Shown here one piece after another: positions 13,492 through 21,944 of a stretch of 33,695 bases of DNA (position 1 is its first letter; every line of letters begins with the position of its first letter). The notes under the pieces are model-generated. The model was given only the letters and a program-made list of their open reading frames with translations. It was not told the origin of the DNA and searched no databases. The DNA lies in the NCBI GenBank assembly GCA_947165045.1, contig CAMUYW010000034.1:1-33695 (forward strand). Reading direction: 5' to 3'. Source of the DNA: an uncultured Fibrobacter sp. GTDB taxonomy: Bacteria; Fibrobacterota; Fibrobacteria; Fibrobacterales; Fibrobacteraceae. Both the position numbers and the translations under genes were made by a program.

Positions 13492-14325
13492 ATGTTCATC
13501 GACACGCATTGCCACATTGATTCTTACGAGCGCCACGCAGGCGAGTCCTTCGATGCGCTCCTCGCCCGCTTCGAGAACGCCAGCTTTGCCGACAGCCTCA
13601 GTTCCGCCAAAGAAAAAGCGGCAGCATCAAAAATCGAGCGCCCCGAAGCATTCATCCATGTAGCATGCGACCCAGCGGACTTCGAAGCAGCTCGCGCATT
13701 AAGCGAAAAGTACCCGTTCGTCTACACCGCTTACGGCATCCATCCCGAATACGTCGAAACAGAAACCGCCGAAGACGAAGAGCGCACGATGGAATTCTTA
13801 AAGCACCCCAAGTGCGTTGCCTGCGGAGAATTCGGACTCGACTACCATTACGGAGCCGAAACAAAAGATGCACAAGTCAAGCTTTTCGAGCGCCATTTGC
13901 AACTCGGCATCGACAGCGGAAAGCCGCTCGTATTGCATCTCCGCGAAGCCGACGAAGACGCCCTCGCCGTACTCCGCACCGCGAGCCTCCATGGTCGCAA
14001 CATCCACATTCATTGTTTCACCGGCACGCCCGAATTTGTCGAACAGCTCCTCGCCCTTGATGCCAACATTTTCGTCGGCTTTACAGGAATCGTAACGTTC
14101 AACAACGCACAGAACGTGCGCGATGCCGCCGCAATCGTTCCGCTCACACAATTGCTCTTGGAGACCGACGCCCCTTACATGGCGCCCGTCCCCTTCCGCG
14201 GCAAGCCCAGCCACTCCGGCTACATTCCATTTATCGCAGACAAACTCGCCGAAATAAAAAACGTGACGGTAGAAGAAATCTACCATCACTGTCGTGAAAA
14301 TACAAGAAAGTGCTATGGCATTTAA
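13492..14325 (+). CDS. tatD: TatD-family metal-dependent DNase/hydrolase
   Basis: TIM-barrel metallohydrolase of the TatD/YcfH/YjjV family; characterised members have metal-dependent DNase or 3'-5' exonuclease activity. The ATG at 13492 has AAGGTG upstream and begins MFIDTHCHIDSYER, placing the metal-binding HxH right at the N-terminus as the family requires. An earlier in-frame ATG in the repeat tract was rejected. Further motifs in order are GEFGLDYH (metal-binding Glu), KPLVLHLREAD (His), NIHIHCFTG (His), and LLLETDAPYMAP (Asp), with the C-terminal KPSHSGYIPFIADKLAEI. Length is 277 residues; the family averages about 260. An insertion rich in Ala and Glu between residues 15 and 45 (FDALLARFENASFADSLSSA) accounts for the difference. 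Confidence 0.92.
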   Translation: MFIDTHCHIDSYERHAGESFDALLARFENASFADSLSSAKEKAAASKIERPEAFIHVACDPADFEAARALSEKYPFVYTAYGIHPEYVETETAEDEERTMEFLKHPKCVACGEFGLDYHYGAETKDAQVKLFERHLQLGIDSGKPLVLHLREADEDALAVLRTASLHGRNIHIHCFTGTPEFVEQLLALDANIFVGFTGIVTFNNAQNVRDAAAIVPLTQLLLETDAPYMAPVPFRGKPSHSGYIPFIADKLAEIKNVTVEEIYHHCRENTRKCYGI

Positions 14326-14345
14326 AAGACAGAACGCCAAGCATC

Positions 14346-14486
14346 GTCATTCCCGCGTAGGCGGGACAACCTTAAAAGGCGAGAGTTGCAGCCATACTTG
14401 TATGGATATAACCGAGCCGTCAAGGTTGGGCGTAGCCCAATCTATATTTTTTTGTCTTTATAGATCCTCACCTTCGTGAGGATGAC
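14346..14486. repeat. Composite palindromic repeat element
   Basis: It opens with GTCATTCCCGC...GCGGGAC (14346-14367) and closes with GATCCTCACC...GTGAGGATGAC (14463-14486). Inside are CCATACTTGTATGG and GGTTGGGCGTAGCCCAA, reversed relatives of modules in the elements at 1713-1931 and 12667-12878. It lies between the convergent tatD and PAS-GGDEF-EAL genes. Confidence 0.7.
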
Positions 14487-14502
14487 GAGTTTCACTTAGA
14501 AA

Positions 14503-16515
14503 TTACGCTTTAACGTTATTCATTACAGTTTCCGTTTCAAACGTAGATCCTTGAACTGGCGCATTGTAATGTTCCTTCATAAACTCTAGCGCCTTTTCTG
14601 TATTGAGCGGCCTGCTAAAGTAGAATCCCTGGATTAAGTGGCAACCTTCACGATATAGGAAGTCTAACTGTTCCTTGGTTTCGACACCTTCGGCAATCAA
14701 ATCCAAGTTCAAAGACTTAGCAATGCCTATAACCATTCGTGCGAACGATGCATCTTCTTCATTGTCAGCCACATGGTCTACAAAATACTTGTCCATCTTG
14801 AGCGTATGCACCGGATAGCGCTTCAAGTACGAGAGCGAGCTATAACCCGTGCCAAAATCATCAATCGAAATCTGAATACCCATATTCGAAAGCGCACGCA
14901 TAATTTCAATCGTCTTATCCGCTTCGCACATAGCCGTATATTCGGTGATTTCAAGTTTCAAGTTGCGCGGATTCAAATTCGTCTCGGTCAACACACGACG
15001 CACATCATCCACCATTGAATCCATCGAGAATTGCTTTGCCGAGAAGTTTACGGCAACCTGAATATCCTTATAGCCCATGTCCACCCATTGCTTGGTCTGG
15101 CGGCAAGCCATTCGCAAAATGAGCGCGCCCATTGGCACAATAAGACCCGTTTCTTCGGCAATCGGAATAAATTCTGCGGGTGAAATAATACCACGTTCTG
15201 ACTGATTCCAACGCACAAGCGCTTCAAAACCCACAATTTTATTATTGGCCTGAATATCGACAATCGGTTGGTACATGAGAACAAATTCTTGAGCCTGAAT
15301 CGCTCTACGGATTTCGAATTCTAGCTTATAAAGCTTCATTGCTTTTTCGCGAATACCACCACTAAAGAACTGAATACCACCATGATTGATACCCTTCTTC
15401 ATATCGCGAAGGCTTGCATTTGCATTAGCAAGAATATCTTCAACGCAATCCACATCTTGATTTACAACGATGGACATGGAAACGCTAATATAAAGATCCT
15501 TGCCTTCCAAAGAAATTGGAGATTTTACTTTGTTATGAATATTACGAACAAGAGGAATCAAATCATCGTTCGGGTCACGGCTCTGGATATTGTGCAAAAT
15601 AACAGCAAAAACGTCCGGTCCAATACGAGCAACGCAATCATCTGGGCGAGCAATCGTTTTCAAGCGGTCTGCAATCGTACGCAAAACATTATCGCCTATA
15701 TTAATCGAATACGAAGCATTGATGGCACCAAAACTGTCAATATCCAATAGAGCTACCGCAAAAACATAATCTGGACGCTTTGCCGCAATATCGACATCGG
15801 TTTTCAATTTTTCAAGGAAATATTTGCGATTATAAACACCCGTAAGAGCATCTTGATAAACATAATTGTAACGTTCACGTTCTGTGGACTTAGTATCATT
15901 CAATTCTGTCAGAGATCCAATCACGCGGATGGGGCGACCTAAATCACTGCACTGAACACGGCCGCTAATCACAAGTTTTGCATTTTTCTTGGAAACATCA
16001 AGCAATGTCAATTGGCAAGAGAAGGTTCCAGAATTTTGCAAAGCGGAATTCAACTGTTCGCGGAAATTATTCCAATCGCTTTCAATGACATTTTTCTTCA
16101 ACGGTTCAAAGGAATCTTCAAGGCTAGAACCTTCAGTAGCAAGCAACTTGGCAATGCGATTAGACCAATAAACTTTCCCCGAAGCCACATCAAAAGTCCA
16201 AAAACCATTTGACGACACATCAATCATCATCTGGAACATTTCATCTTTCTCAAGAAGGTCTTTTTTCAAATCACGAATAGGTTCAACAACCTTCGGTTCC
16301 GGGATTTCAACGTCATTACGAAGTTTCTGACTATTATCAACCGGGAACTTATAAAACAAGGCCACATACGCCAAGAAAACAATCGACAAGAAATACGGTA
16401 TAAAATTATACGCGTGCTCCGAAAAATTCAGAATATCCGGGATGGATTCTGCAAACAGAAAACACGCTAAAAGGAGCGCAAAGCGCAACACCACATGTTC
16501 ATCAAATAATCTCAT
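14503..16515 (-). CDS. Membrane PAS-GGDEF-EAL protein, probable c-di-GMP phosphodiesterase
   Basis: A 670-residue signalling protein. Two N-terminal membrane segments (about 9-25 and 37-54) are followed by a PAS domain (about 90-205; FWTFDVASGKVYWSNRI), a GGDEF domain (about 215-375; DALTGVYNRKYFLEKL) and an EAL domain (about 395-640). The diguanylate cyclase signature is replaced by GPDVF in RIGPDVFAV, so synthesis of c-di-GMP is unlikely. The EAL domain keeps the catalytic set: EALVRW, NFSAKQF, LEITE, IDDFGTGYSSL, LKMDKYFV, IAEGVET and QGFYFSRPL. It is therefore expected to hydrolyse c-di-GMP, with the PAS and degenerate GGDEF sensing a ligand or GTP. It is a single gene with long non-coding flanks. 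Confidence 0.92.
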   Translation of the reverse strand: MRLFDEHVVLRFALLLACFLFAESIPDILNFSEHAYNFIPYFLSIVFLAYVALFYKFPVDNSQKLRNDVEIPEPKVVEPIRDLKKDLLEKDEMFQMMIDVSSNGFWTFDVASGKVYWSNRIAKLLATEGSSLEDSFEPLKKNVIESDWNNFREQLNSALQNSGTFSCQLTLLDVSKKNAKLVISGRVQCSDLGRPIRVIGSLTELNDTKSTERERYNYVYQDALTGVYNRKYFLEKLKTDVDIAAKRPDYVFAVALLDIDSFGAINASYSINIGDNVLRTIADRLKTIARPDDCVARIGPDVFAVILHNIQSRDPNDDLIPLVRNIHNKVKSPISLEGKDLYISVSMSIVVNQDVDCVEDILANANASLRDMKKGINHGGIQFFSGGIREKAMKLYKLEFEIRRAIQAQEFVLMYQPIVDIQANNKIVGFEALVRWNQSERGIISPAEFIPIAEETGLIVPMGALILRMACRQTKQWVDMGYKDIQVAVNFSAKQFSMDSMVDDVRRVLTETNLNPRNLKLEITEYTAMCEADKTIEIMRALSNMGIQISIDDFGTGYSSLSYLKRYPVHTLKMDKYFVDHVADNEEDASFARMVIGIAKSLNLDLIAEGVETKEQLDFLYREGCHLIQGFYFSRPLNTEKALEFMKEHYNAPVQGSTFETETVMNNVKA

Positions 16516-16650
16516 GACAACCCAATCTTTTTGTACACCTAAAATAAGTCGAATATTTCAAAATGGAACCCAATGAAAGATTTTAGTAACAATTTGTTTA
16601 CTCCAACTTCAAGTATTCCAATTTGGAATAGGCATTGCGTTAACTAACAA

Positions 16651-16682
16651 GGACACTTTTTACGTTAAAAACGCAAGTGTCC
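16651..16682. other. GGACACTT...AAGTGTCC inverted repeat
   Basis: Perfect 8-bp arms at 16651-16658 and 16675-16682 with a 16-nt spacer. A similar structure with GTGGACAC...GTGTCCAC arms lies at 30796-30830; both share GCAAGTGTCC followed by CTA one base later. It may be a remnant of a small transposable element or a protein-binding site. The rest of the 372-nt gap 16516-16887 is AT-rich with no gene seen. Confidence 0.45.
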
Positions 16683-16817
16683 CCTATTTCTATAATCGAA
16701 TATAACATAAAAAAGTCAGAAAGTAAAAAAAAATTTAAAGCGGGACAAAAAGTAACGTAAACATCCATTTACCAGCAAAGATCAACCTCGAATTTTACAG
16801 AAAGCACTCCAAATGCA

Positions 16818-16849
16818 GAAAGGTGCAAGTTCTTTGACTCGCACCTTTC
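16818..16849 (-). terminator. Hairpin downstream of the trmJ-like gene, possible terminator
   Basis: GAAAGGTGC (16818-16826) and GCACCTTTC (16841-16849) are perfect 9-bp arms with a 14-nt loop, about 40 nt past the stop at 16888. No strong T-run follows on the minus strand, so termination here would be weak or factor-assisted. Confidence 0.4.
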
Positions 16850-16887
16850 GCTGTTAAAGCACTGGAGACAATAAATATCTACGCGAA

Positions 16888-17679
16888 TTAATCCGCTGAC
16901 TTTTCAGCCGCCTCTTGTGCAGCTTTTTTTGCAGCCTTCTCTGCTTTTTCGGCAGCGTGTTCAAGGCGAGCGGGCTTGCCAGCCAAATTGCGCAAGAGGC
17001 CGAAGAGCGCCGAGAGCTCATTACGAGTCGGGTGCAAGCGCTGCAAAAGCGTATTGAGGAAACTATCGCGCCATGCCTGGTCGTGATATTGGCCGGTCAA
17101 ATAGCGATCGAGGAACTTTTTAAAACCGTCAATCTGCTGAATGGTTGCTGGGCCCGTTTCGGCAACGCCTCGCGTTGTGCGCTTCGCGCGGCCCTCGCCG
17201 TTTGCGAGAGCCCCGGAACGGCAAAGCTCGTACAAGCTAATCGAAACAGCTTGGCCAAGATTCAAGCTCATGAGTCCCGGTACAGGAATTTCGCATTGAT
17301 ACGTGCAAGCGTTCACTTCTTCGAGCGCAAGCCCGCAAGATTCACGACCGAACACAAGCGCAATCGTTCCATCTTCGGGGAGCATGTCGGACAGGTTCTG
17401 CACCATCGTATGCTTGATGGAACTTGCAAAAATGCGACGACTGTAAGCAACCGCACAAGAGCAGTCGCCTATGGCATCTTCGAACTTGTGGACGATTTTT
17501 GCGTTATCCAGAATGTCATGGCTATTGGCGGCAGTATGGTAAGATTTGTCCATCACCTTGTCGCGCTTCGGATAGACAATATAAAGCTCAGGCAACGCAT
17601 AGCAATGCATGGCACGAGCGACAAACCCCACATTGTGCGGGTGTTCCGGTTCAACTAAAACAACTCTGAATTTACGCAT
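16888..17679 (-). CDS. trmJ: TrmJ/TrmH-family (SPOUT) RNA 2'-O-methyltransferase
   Basis: S-adenosylmethionine-dependent 2'-O-methylation of RNA; TrmJ modifies position 32 of tRNAs. The chosen ATG (17677-17679) follows the upstream gene's TAA by one base, has GGAAAG before it, and begins MRKFRVVLVEPEHPHNVG; longer in-frame starts would overlap the previous gene. SPOUT motifs in order are VEPEHPHNVGFVARAM, LVFGRESCGLALEE, and PVPGLMSLNLGQAVSISLYE, the knotted SAM site. The C-terminal helical region (LHPTRNELSALFGLLRNL) is also seen in TrmJ. The last 25 residues are a Lys/Ala/Glu-rich tail. Length is 263 residues. It ends the envelope-gene run that starts at 22452. Family membership is firm, the tRNA target less so. 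Confidence 0.87.
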   Translation of the reverse strand: MRKFRVVLVEPEHPHNVGFVARAMHCYALPELYIVYPKRDKVMDKSYHTAANSHDILDNAKIVHKFEDAIGDCSCAVAYSRRIFASSIKHTMVQNLSDMLPEDGTIALVFGRESCGLALEEVNACTYQCEIPVPGLMSLNLGQAVSISLYELCRSGALANGEGRAKRTTRGVAETGPATIQQIDGFKKFLDRYLTGQYHDQAWRDSFLNTLLQRLHPTRNELSALFGLLRNLAGKPARLEHAAEKAEKAAKKAAQEAAEKSAD

Positions 17680-17680
17680 T

Positions 17681-18556
17681 TTAAACTTTCCACTTAAATC
17701 CTTTTCCGCGGATTTCGTTTTCGATGGTTTCGCCTTCGGCAATTTCAGCACCAGCATATATGACGGAATGCTTGATATTCACGCCGGCAGGCAATACAAC
17801 GCCCGATTCGACAATAGCTTCATCGCGACTACGGCCAAGCTCTTGCAAGCGGGCATCGACAGCAGCCATCAAGCCCTCGGGCGACCCCATATCAATCCAC
17901 GTTGCATGCAGCTGGCTCGTATCGACAAACGGCGCACGACCCGCAGCAATTTCCTGCTTCCAAAATTCACGGATATCAAATTCACCTTCGCGGATTCGCG
18001 AAAGCGCTTCATCGCTATACCAAGAAATTCCAGAGAATGTTGCCGCAGAGCCGATATCGGAACCAAAGCGACCAGCAACACCCGCCAGAAAACCTTCGGC
18101 ATCAACGCGGAACGTATTGACCTTCGGAAAGTCGACCGCCAAGAGTGCGACCTCGCCACGATTTGATCCATCGGCCTTCCCCGCCTCATACGCAGCACAC
18201 GCATTTGCAACAAACTTTTTCAAGTCAAAATTGCAATACGCATCGCCGTTCATAATCAAAAGACCACCGCGATACCCCGCCGCATAAATTCGGCGCAAGG
18301 GCCCTGCGGTCCCTAAAATTTCAGGCGTTTCGACCCAGACTTTTTCAAAGCCAAGGCGTTCACCTTCGCGCACAATCTGCTCTGCGAGATGATGAGCATT
18401 GGCATGCAGTCGAACATTTCCGATAGCACGAGCCTTACGGGCCTGCAAATCCAAGATGGATGCATCCACCACGGGAACAAGCGGCTTCGGGATCTCATTC
18501 GTAAGCGGGCGAAGTCTTGTCCCAAGCCCCGCCGCCAAAATCAATACGTTCAGCAA
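17681..18556 (-). CDS. Sugar-phosphate nucleotidyltransferase (MurU/ManC-like)
   Basis: A 291-residue protein of the NTP-transferase superfamily, which joins a sugar 1-phosphate to a nucleotide. The N-terminal ILAAGLGTRLRPLTNEIPKPLVPV is the nucleotide-binding signature (quoted in pieces: AAGLGTRLRPLT, PKPLVPV). LIMNGDAYCNFD carries the metal-binding Asp, and a C-terminal left-handed helix-like end follows (VESGVVLPAGVNIKHSVI). LGTAGPLRRI is close to MurU and mannose-1-phosphate guanylyltransferases; the true sugar cannot be told. The start is TTG at 18554-18556, two bases after the fabZ TAA; the glycine loop begins within eight residues, so a later start would remove it. The arrangement implies translational coupling with fabZ and trmJ. 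Confidence 0.85.
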   Translation of the reverse strand: MLNVLILAAGLGTRLRPLTNEIPKPLVPVVDASILDLQARKARAIGNVRLHANAHHLAEQIVREGERLGFEKVWVETPEILGTAGPLRRIYAAGYRGGLLIMNGDAYCNFDLKKFVANACAAYEAGKADGSNRGEVALLAVDFPKVNTFRVDAEGFLAGVAGRFGSDIGSAATFSGISWYSDEALSRIREGEFDIREFWKQEIAAGRAPFVDTSQLHATWIDMGSPEGLMAAVDARLQELGRSRDEAIVESGVVLPAGVNIKHSVIYAGAEIAEGETIENEIRGKGFKWKV

Positions 18557-18558
18557 AT

Positions 18559-18996
18559 TTACACCATTGCCGCGCTAAAGCTTGCGTTGCAGATAAGCGT
18601 TTCACCCTGCCAGATTTCGCCAGTGTACTTGTAGATGCCATGGCGAGCCATCACAAGCGTAGCCTTAAGGGTCAAGTCCTGCGGCGGAATCACCGGAGCA
18701 CGGAAGCGGCAGTTTTCGACACCCATGAAAGCCGGGCGCTTGCCTTCGACATCAGCCTTCTTCGCAATCATGGTCAAGAGCGTTGCGGCCTGAGCCATGG
18801 ATTCAATCTGAATCACGCCCGGGAGCACCGGATTGTTCGGGAAGTGACCATCAAAGAACTTTTCCTTTCCAGTCACATGCCACACGGCAACGATAGACGG
18901 CTGATCACCTTCGGTGATTTCCTGAATTTCGTCTACGAAAGCAAACGGAGCCTTCTGAGGGAGGAGAGCATGGACTTGTTCTTCGTTATAAAGCAT
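18559..18996 (-). CDS. fabZ: 3-hydroxyacyl-[acyl-carrier-protein] dehydratase FabZ
   Basis: Hot-dog-fold dehydratase converting 3-hydroxyacyl-ACP to trans-2-enoyl-ACP in fatty acid synthesis. The diagnostic HFPNNPVLPGVIQIESMAQA (51-70) contains catalytic His51 and Glu65. The QKAPFAFVDEI stretch and the C-terminal TYTGEIWQGE-like strand also fit the family, and 145 residues is the normal length. Its start overlaps the end of lpxC by 11 nt. In many bacteria lpxC and fabZ are neighbours or fused, because both compete for 3-hydroxyacyl-ACP at the branch between lipid A and phospholipid. Confidence 0.94.
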   Translation of the reverse strand: MLYNEEQVHALLPQKAPFAFVDEIQEITEGDQPSIVAVWHVTGKEKFFDGHFPNNPVLPGVIQIESMAQAATLLTMIAKKADVEGKRPAFMGVENCRFRAPVIPPQDLTLKATLVMARHGIYKYTGEIWQGETLICNASFSAAMV

Positions 18997-19885
18997 AAGG
19001 CAACACCTTTTCTAAGATTGTTCTGTGGCTTAAATGACCACCGTTAATGATTTCCAGACGAACTTTCGGAAGTTTAGGCTTAATAAAGCAAAGATCTCCC
19101 AACAGGTCGAGGATTTTATGACGAGCGGGTTCATCGGCAACTCTGAACGAGGCTTTCGCCGCAGAATCATCGAGCAGCAACCCACAGGATTCATCCACCC
19201 CACCAAGCAAACCAGCTTTGCGGGCTTCGTCAAATTCGTTTTTCAAAATGAAAGTTCTCGCGGCAAAGACATTGTATAAATGTTCAGCCGAATAAATCGA
19301 AACGCTAGCCGACGATGTAAAATTGCACACGCCATCGTTGCGCTCTAAAACGTATTCCACCTCAAAAGCTTCACTCGGAGTAATCCTCACGAAGCCATAG
19401 GGCTTAGAATCGTTGCGATCCGTGCGGAACAAATCCCATTCCGCATGAACCGGAGCATCGTAAAATGCAAGTTCTTCGGGAACACCCACATTCCGGCGAA
19501 GCGTCAAAAAGAACGGGAGCGCACTACCGTCCATCAGCGGGACCTCTGCAATTCCATTTTCATTGCATGGGACATCGACAATAAAACTGCGCGATGGCCA
19601 CATCAAAAAAACTGGGGCAAGATGTTCAGGAGAAGCAAGCATTAAAGCATGAGTTCCTTCGCAAGACTCATAGATTGCAGTTCGGGCAACGCTGAATTTC
19701 AAATCCGAAAAGCACTTTGCGCAGTCGGTACTGTAAAAACGACTGCCGCCCACACGCCATTCAACGCGAGGCTCCAGTTGCGGGTTACGCTCCTCAACTT
19801 CGATTTTCACGCTTGCCTTGCTATAGGACAGAGACGCAGAGCTAAATTCACTCTTTTGCGAAAATTTACGAGAATCTTTCTTCAT
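18986..19885 (-). CDS. lpxC: Divergent UDP-3-O-acyl-N-acetylglucosamine deacetylase LpxC
   Basis: Zinc amidase performing the committed step of lipid A synthesis. The zinc and catalytic residues are in place: SPEHL (Glu87, His88), RHKILDLLGD (His256, Lys257, Asp260) and GGHLSHRTILEKVL (His284). AARTFILKNE and LGGVDESCGLLLDD match the family. The N-terminal part is divergent: the usual GxGLHSG motif is replaced by SSASLSYSKA and two lysine/serine-rich segments precede it. The protein is 299 residues, normal for LpxC. It overlaps fabZ and follows lpxD by 74 nt. No ribosome-binding site is evident at the ATG (19883-19885). Despite low similarity, retained active-site residues and operon context make the call fairly safe. 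Confidence 0.88.
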   Translation of the reverse strand: MKKDSRKFSQKSEFSSASLSYSKASVKIEVEERNPQLEPRVEWRVGGSRFYSTDCAKCFSDLKFSVARTAIYESCEGTHALMLASPEHLAPVFLMWPSRSFIVDVPCNENGIAEVPLMDGSALPFFLTLRRNVGVPEELAFYDAPVHAEWDLFRTDRNDSKPYGFVRITPSEAFEVEYVLERNDGVCNFTSSASVSIYSAEHLYNVFAARTFILKNEFDEARKAGLLGGVDESCGLLLDDSAAKASFRVADEPARHKILDLLGDLCFIKPKLPKVRLEIINGGHLSHRTILEKVLPYAL

Positions 19886-19916
19886 TTAAGTAACGTGAAT
19901 TTATAAAAATAAAGGC

Positions 19917-19942
19917 GATCCCGGCACAGAGGCCGGGATGAC
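19917..19942. repeat. GATCCCGG...CCGGGATGAC hairpin repeat inside the lpx operon
   Basis: A single unit with stem CCCGG/CCGGG and GATC / ATGAC ends lies in the 74-nt gap between lpxD and lpxC, the only sizeable gap in the operon. It could weaken or attenuate transcription between the two genes. Confidence 0.6.
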
Positions 19943-19959
19943 AGCGTTCATTTAAAGCC

Positions 19960-20979
19960 TTACTTCTTGCCCATGAGACGGAGTTTCACGACAGAGCGGC
20001 GCCAGACGTCTATTTCTTCGGCCGGATAACCGGCATAAACCTTGCCGGCCTTGAGGCTCTTGGTAACACCCGCTTTGGCAGCCACTTTCACGCCCTTGCC
20101 AATCGTCAAATGCCCGGCCGACTGCACGCCACCTGCAAATTCCACATCGTCTTCCATCACGACAGAACCCGCGACACCGGACTGCGATGCCATCATGATA
20201 TTGTTCCCGAGGCGGCAGTTATGCGCCACTTGTACGAACGTATCAAAATGGCAATCGTCGCCAATCACGGTTGGCGAAATAAAGCCAGCAGCAACAACAT
20301 CGTTTGCACTAAAGCTACAGCGGTTCCCGATGCGAACACCAGCCAAATGCGGCACCATACGTCGCTTACCTTCGTACTCGTAAAAGCCGAAACCTCGCGG
20401 TCCAATTACTGAACCAGCCTGGAACACGCAATCTTCACCAATCGTCACGCGTGGATAAACGGTCACGTTCGCTTCCAGAATGCAACCAGCACCAATCGAA
20501 GCACCTCGCATCACAACGCAATTCGGACCAATCACGGCATTGTCGCCCACCACGCCTTCAACGACAGCAGACGCATGCACCTGCGCAGAAGGCGCAATCT
20601 TCGTCGGTTCAAACGATTCGCGACGTTCAACAAACTCTCGCATGAACGTCACCATCGCATGGTACGGATGATCAACAGGGCACACAAAATGCACATTCGG
20701 CAAAAGTTCCGTGCGACCATCCACCACAAATTTTCCGAACATAATCGGGACAAAAAGGAGTCCCGACGTTACACCAGCAAAAGCACCAGCACTTACTCCG
20801 CCTGCATTCCCGGCAAGGCCCGTTTCAGTTTTAGCATCCCCCGTCCAAAACGAGACATCATGCGCCCCTGCCTGATCCAGCGAAGAAAATCCAGACAGTT
20901 CAAAATTCAAAGAGCCCTCATCCGAAGGCTTCTTTAAATTCATTTTTTCAAGAACTTCCGATAGCGTTACCGAAAGCAT
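19960..20979 (-). CDS. lpxD: UDP-3-O-(3-hydroxyacyl)glucosamine N-acyltransferase LpxD
   Basis: Adds the second 3-hydroxyacyl chain from acyl-ACP to UDP-3-O-acyl-glucosamine in lipid A synthesis. An N-terminal uridine-binding domain (about 1-100) precedes a left-handed beta helix of hexapeptide repeats (IAPSAQVHASAVVEG, VIGPNCVVMRGASIG and onward, to about 320). The catalytic region is FVQVAHNCRLGNN, where the His before Asn acts as base. GPRGFGFYEYEGKR and a C-terminal AGYPAEEIDVWRRSV helix also match LpxD. It is 339 residues long, the usual size. Its ATG overlaps the stop of the lipid kinase gene by one base (TAATG), with GGAGGAA just upstream, so the two are translationally coupled. Confidence 0.95.
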   Translation of the reverse strand: MLSVTLSEVLEKMNLKKPSDEGSLNFELSGFSSLDQAGAHDVSFWTGDAKTETGLAGNAGGVSAGAFAGVTSGLLFVPIMFGKFVVDGRTELLPNVHFVCPVDHPYHAMVTFMREFVERRESFEPTKIAPSAQVHASAVVEGVVGDNAVIGPNCVVMRGASIGAGCILEANVTVYPRVTIGEDCVFQAGSVIGPRGFGFYEYEGKRRMVPHLAGVRIGNRCSFSANDVVAAGFISPTVIGDDCHFDTFVQVAHNCRLGNNIMMASQSGVAGSVVMEDDVEFAGGVQSAGHLTIGKGVKVAAKAGVTKSLKAGKVYAGYPAEEIDVWRRSVVKLRLMGKK

Positions 20980-21944
20980 TATTCCTCCAGAGAAAGCATT
21001 CGCACTTGAGTTGCAAACTCAATCGAAACGCGATTGCCCACTTTACCGCTCAAGTCTTCACCATCAAGCTGAATAAATTCGTTATCAGCAAGATCAAGTT
21101 TCAAAGAACGAACTTTGTGCGACTTGAGCAAATACTTTTTCAGCAAGAACCCCAAAACAGGAACTCCGCCCATCGCAATTGCCAGCAAGAAATTGAGCAT
21201 ATTCGGCACACAAACTACTTCCAAATAGCCATCCGACATATTGGACTTGAAGAACGGATTTGCGCCACTAGCAAAGCTCGGGATATTTCCGATAATAACG
21301 GTCTTGTGGCCCATCAAGTCAATATTTTCAACAAATTCAGAATCACGAGTGACCATAGAAATTCGACCACTCTTCAAATAATACGCTCTATCAGCAAAGA
21401 AGCGCTTGACGTAATGAAGTTTATTTGCAATGACTGAATTTGAAGAAATCACACCAGTCACACGATCATGGTTGAAATCATGCGCGATACGAGCATCAAT
21501 GCCCGCCGAAAAATAATTCGCAAGCGCGTACTTGCCGTTCACCATCCAAATATCAAACGGTCTGGACTTAGCCATCAAAAGCCTGCGCACAAGGTACAAA
21601 AGACCTTTATCAACAAACGGCTTATACAACCCCAACACGCGAGCAAGATCATTCCCAGTACCTAGTGGGATAAGTCCAATCTGCACACGACTCGCATGTT
21701 CCGAAGAAAGCAAAATCGAAAAAACAGCTGAAACCGTTCCATCTCCGCCCACAGCCACAATAGTTTCCGTCGAAGAAAGCGCATCGAGGACCTGTTTTTC
21801 TAAACCATCCTTGCTTGTAAATTCAGCTTTCCATTCGTCGGATTTAAAATCCATGGACTCCATAATTTCAGGAAGAAATTTATGGATAACCTTGCCTTGT
21901 CCACCTCCACTCACCGGATTAATCAGGAAAAAGAACTTATACAT
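20979..21944 (-). CDS. Diacylglycerol/lipid kinase family protein (YegS/DgkB-like)
   Basis: Catalytic domain of diacylglycerol and related lipid kinases. The N-terminal INPVSGGGQGK (8-18) and VAVGGDGTVSAVF (about 63-75) bind nucleotide, and IPLGTGNDLARVLG follows. The C-terminal lobe has FSAGIDARIA, a phosphatase-like NPFFKSNMSDGYLEVV and a final FIQLDGEDL, all typical. It is 321 residues long. Likely substrates are diacylglycerol or related membrane lipids; recycling diacylglycerol into phosphatidic acid would fit the envelope operon. It starts 8 nt inside the end of the carbonic-anhydrase-like gene and overlaps lpxD by one base. Substrate is not determinable from sequence. Confidence 0.9.
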   Translation of the reverse strand: MYKFFFLINPVSGGGQGKVIHKFLPEIMESMDFKSDEWKAEFTSKDGLEKQVLDALSSTETIVAVGGDGTVSAVFSILLSSEHASRVQIGLIPLGTGNDLARVLGLYKPFVDKGLLYLVRRLLMAKSRPFDIWMVNGKYALANYFSAGIDARIAHDFNHDRVTGVISSNSVIANKLHYVKRFFADRAYYLKSGRISMVTRDSEFVENIDLMGHKTVIIGNIPSFASGANPFFKSNMSDGYLEVVCVPNMLNFLLAIAMGGVPVLGFLLKKYLLKSHKVRSLKLDLADNEFIQLDGEDLSGKVGNRVSIEFATQVRMLSLEE

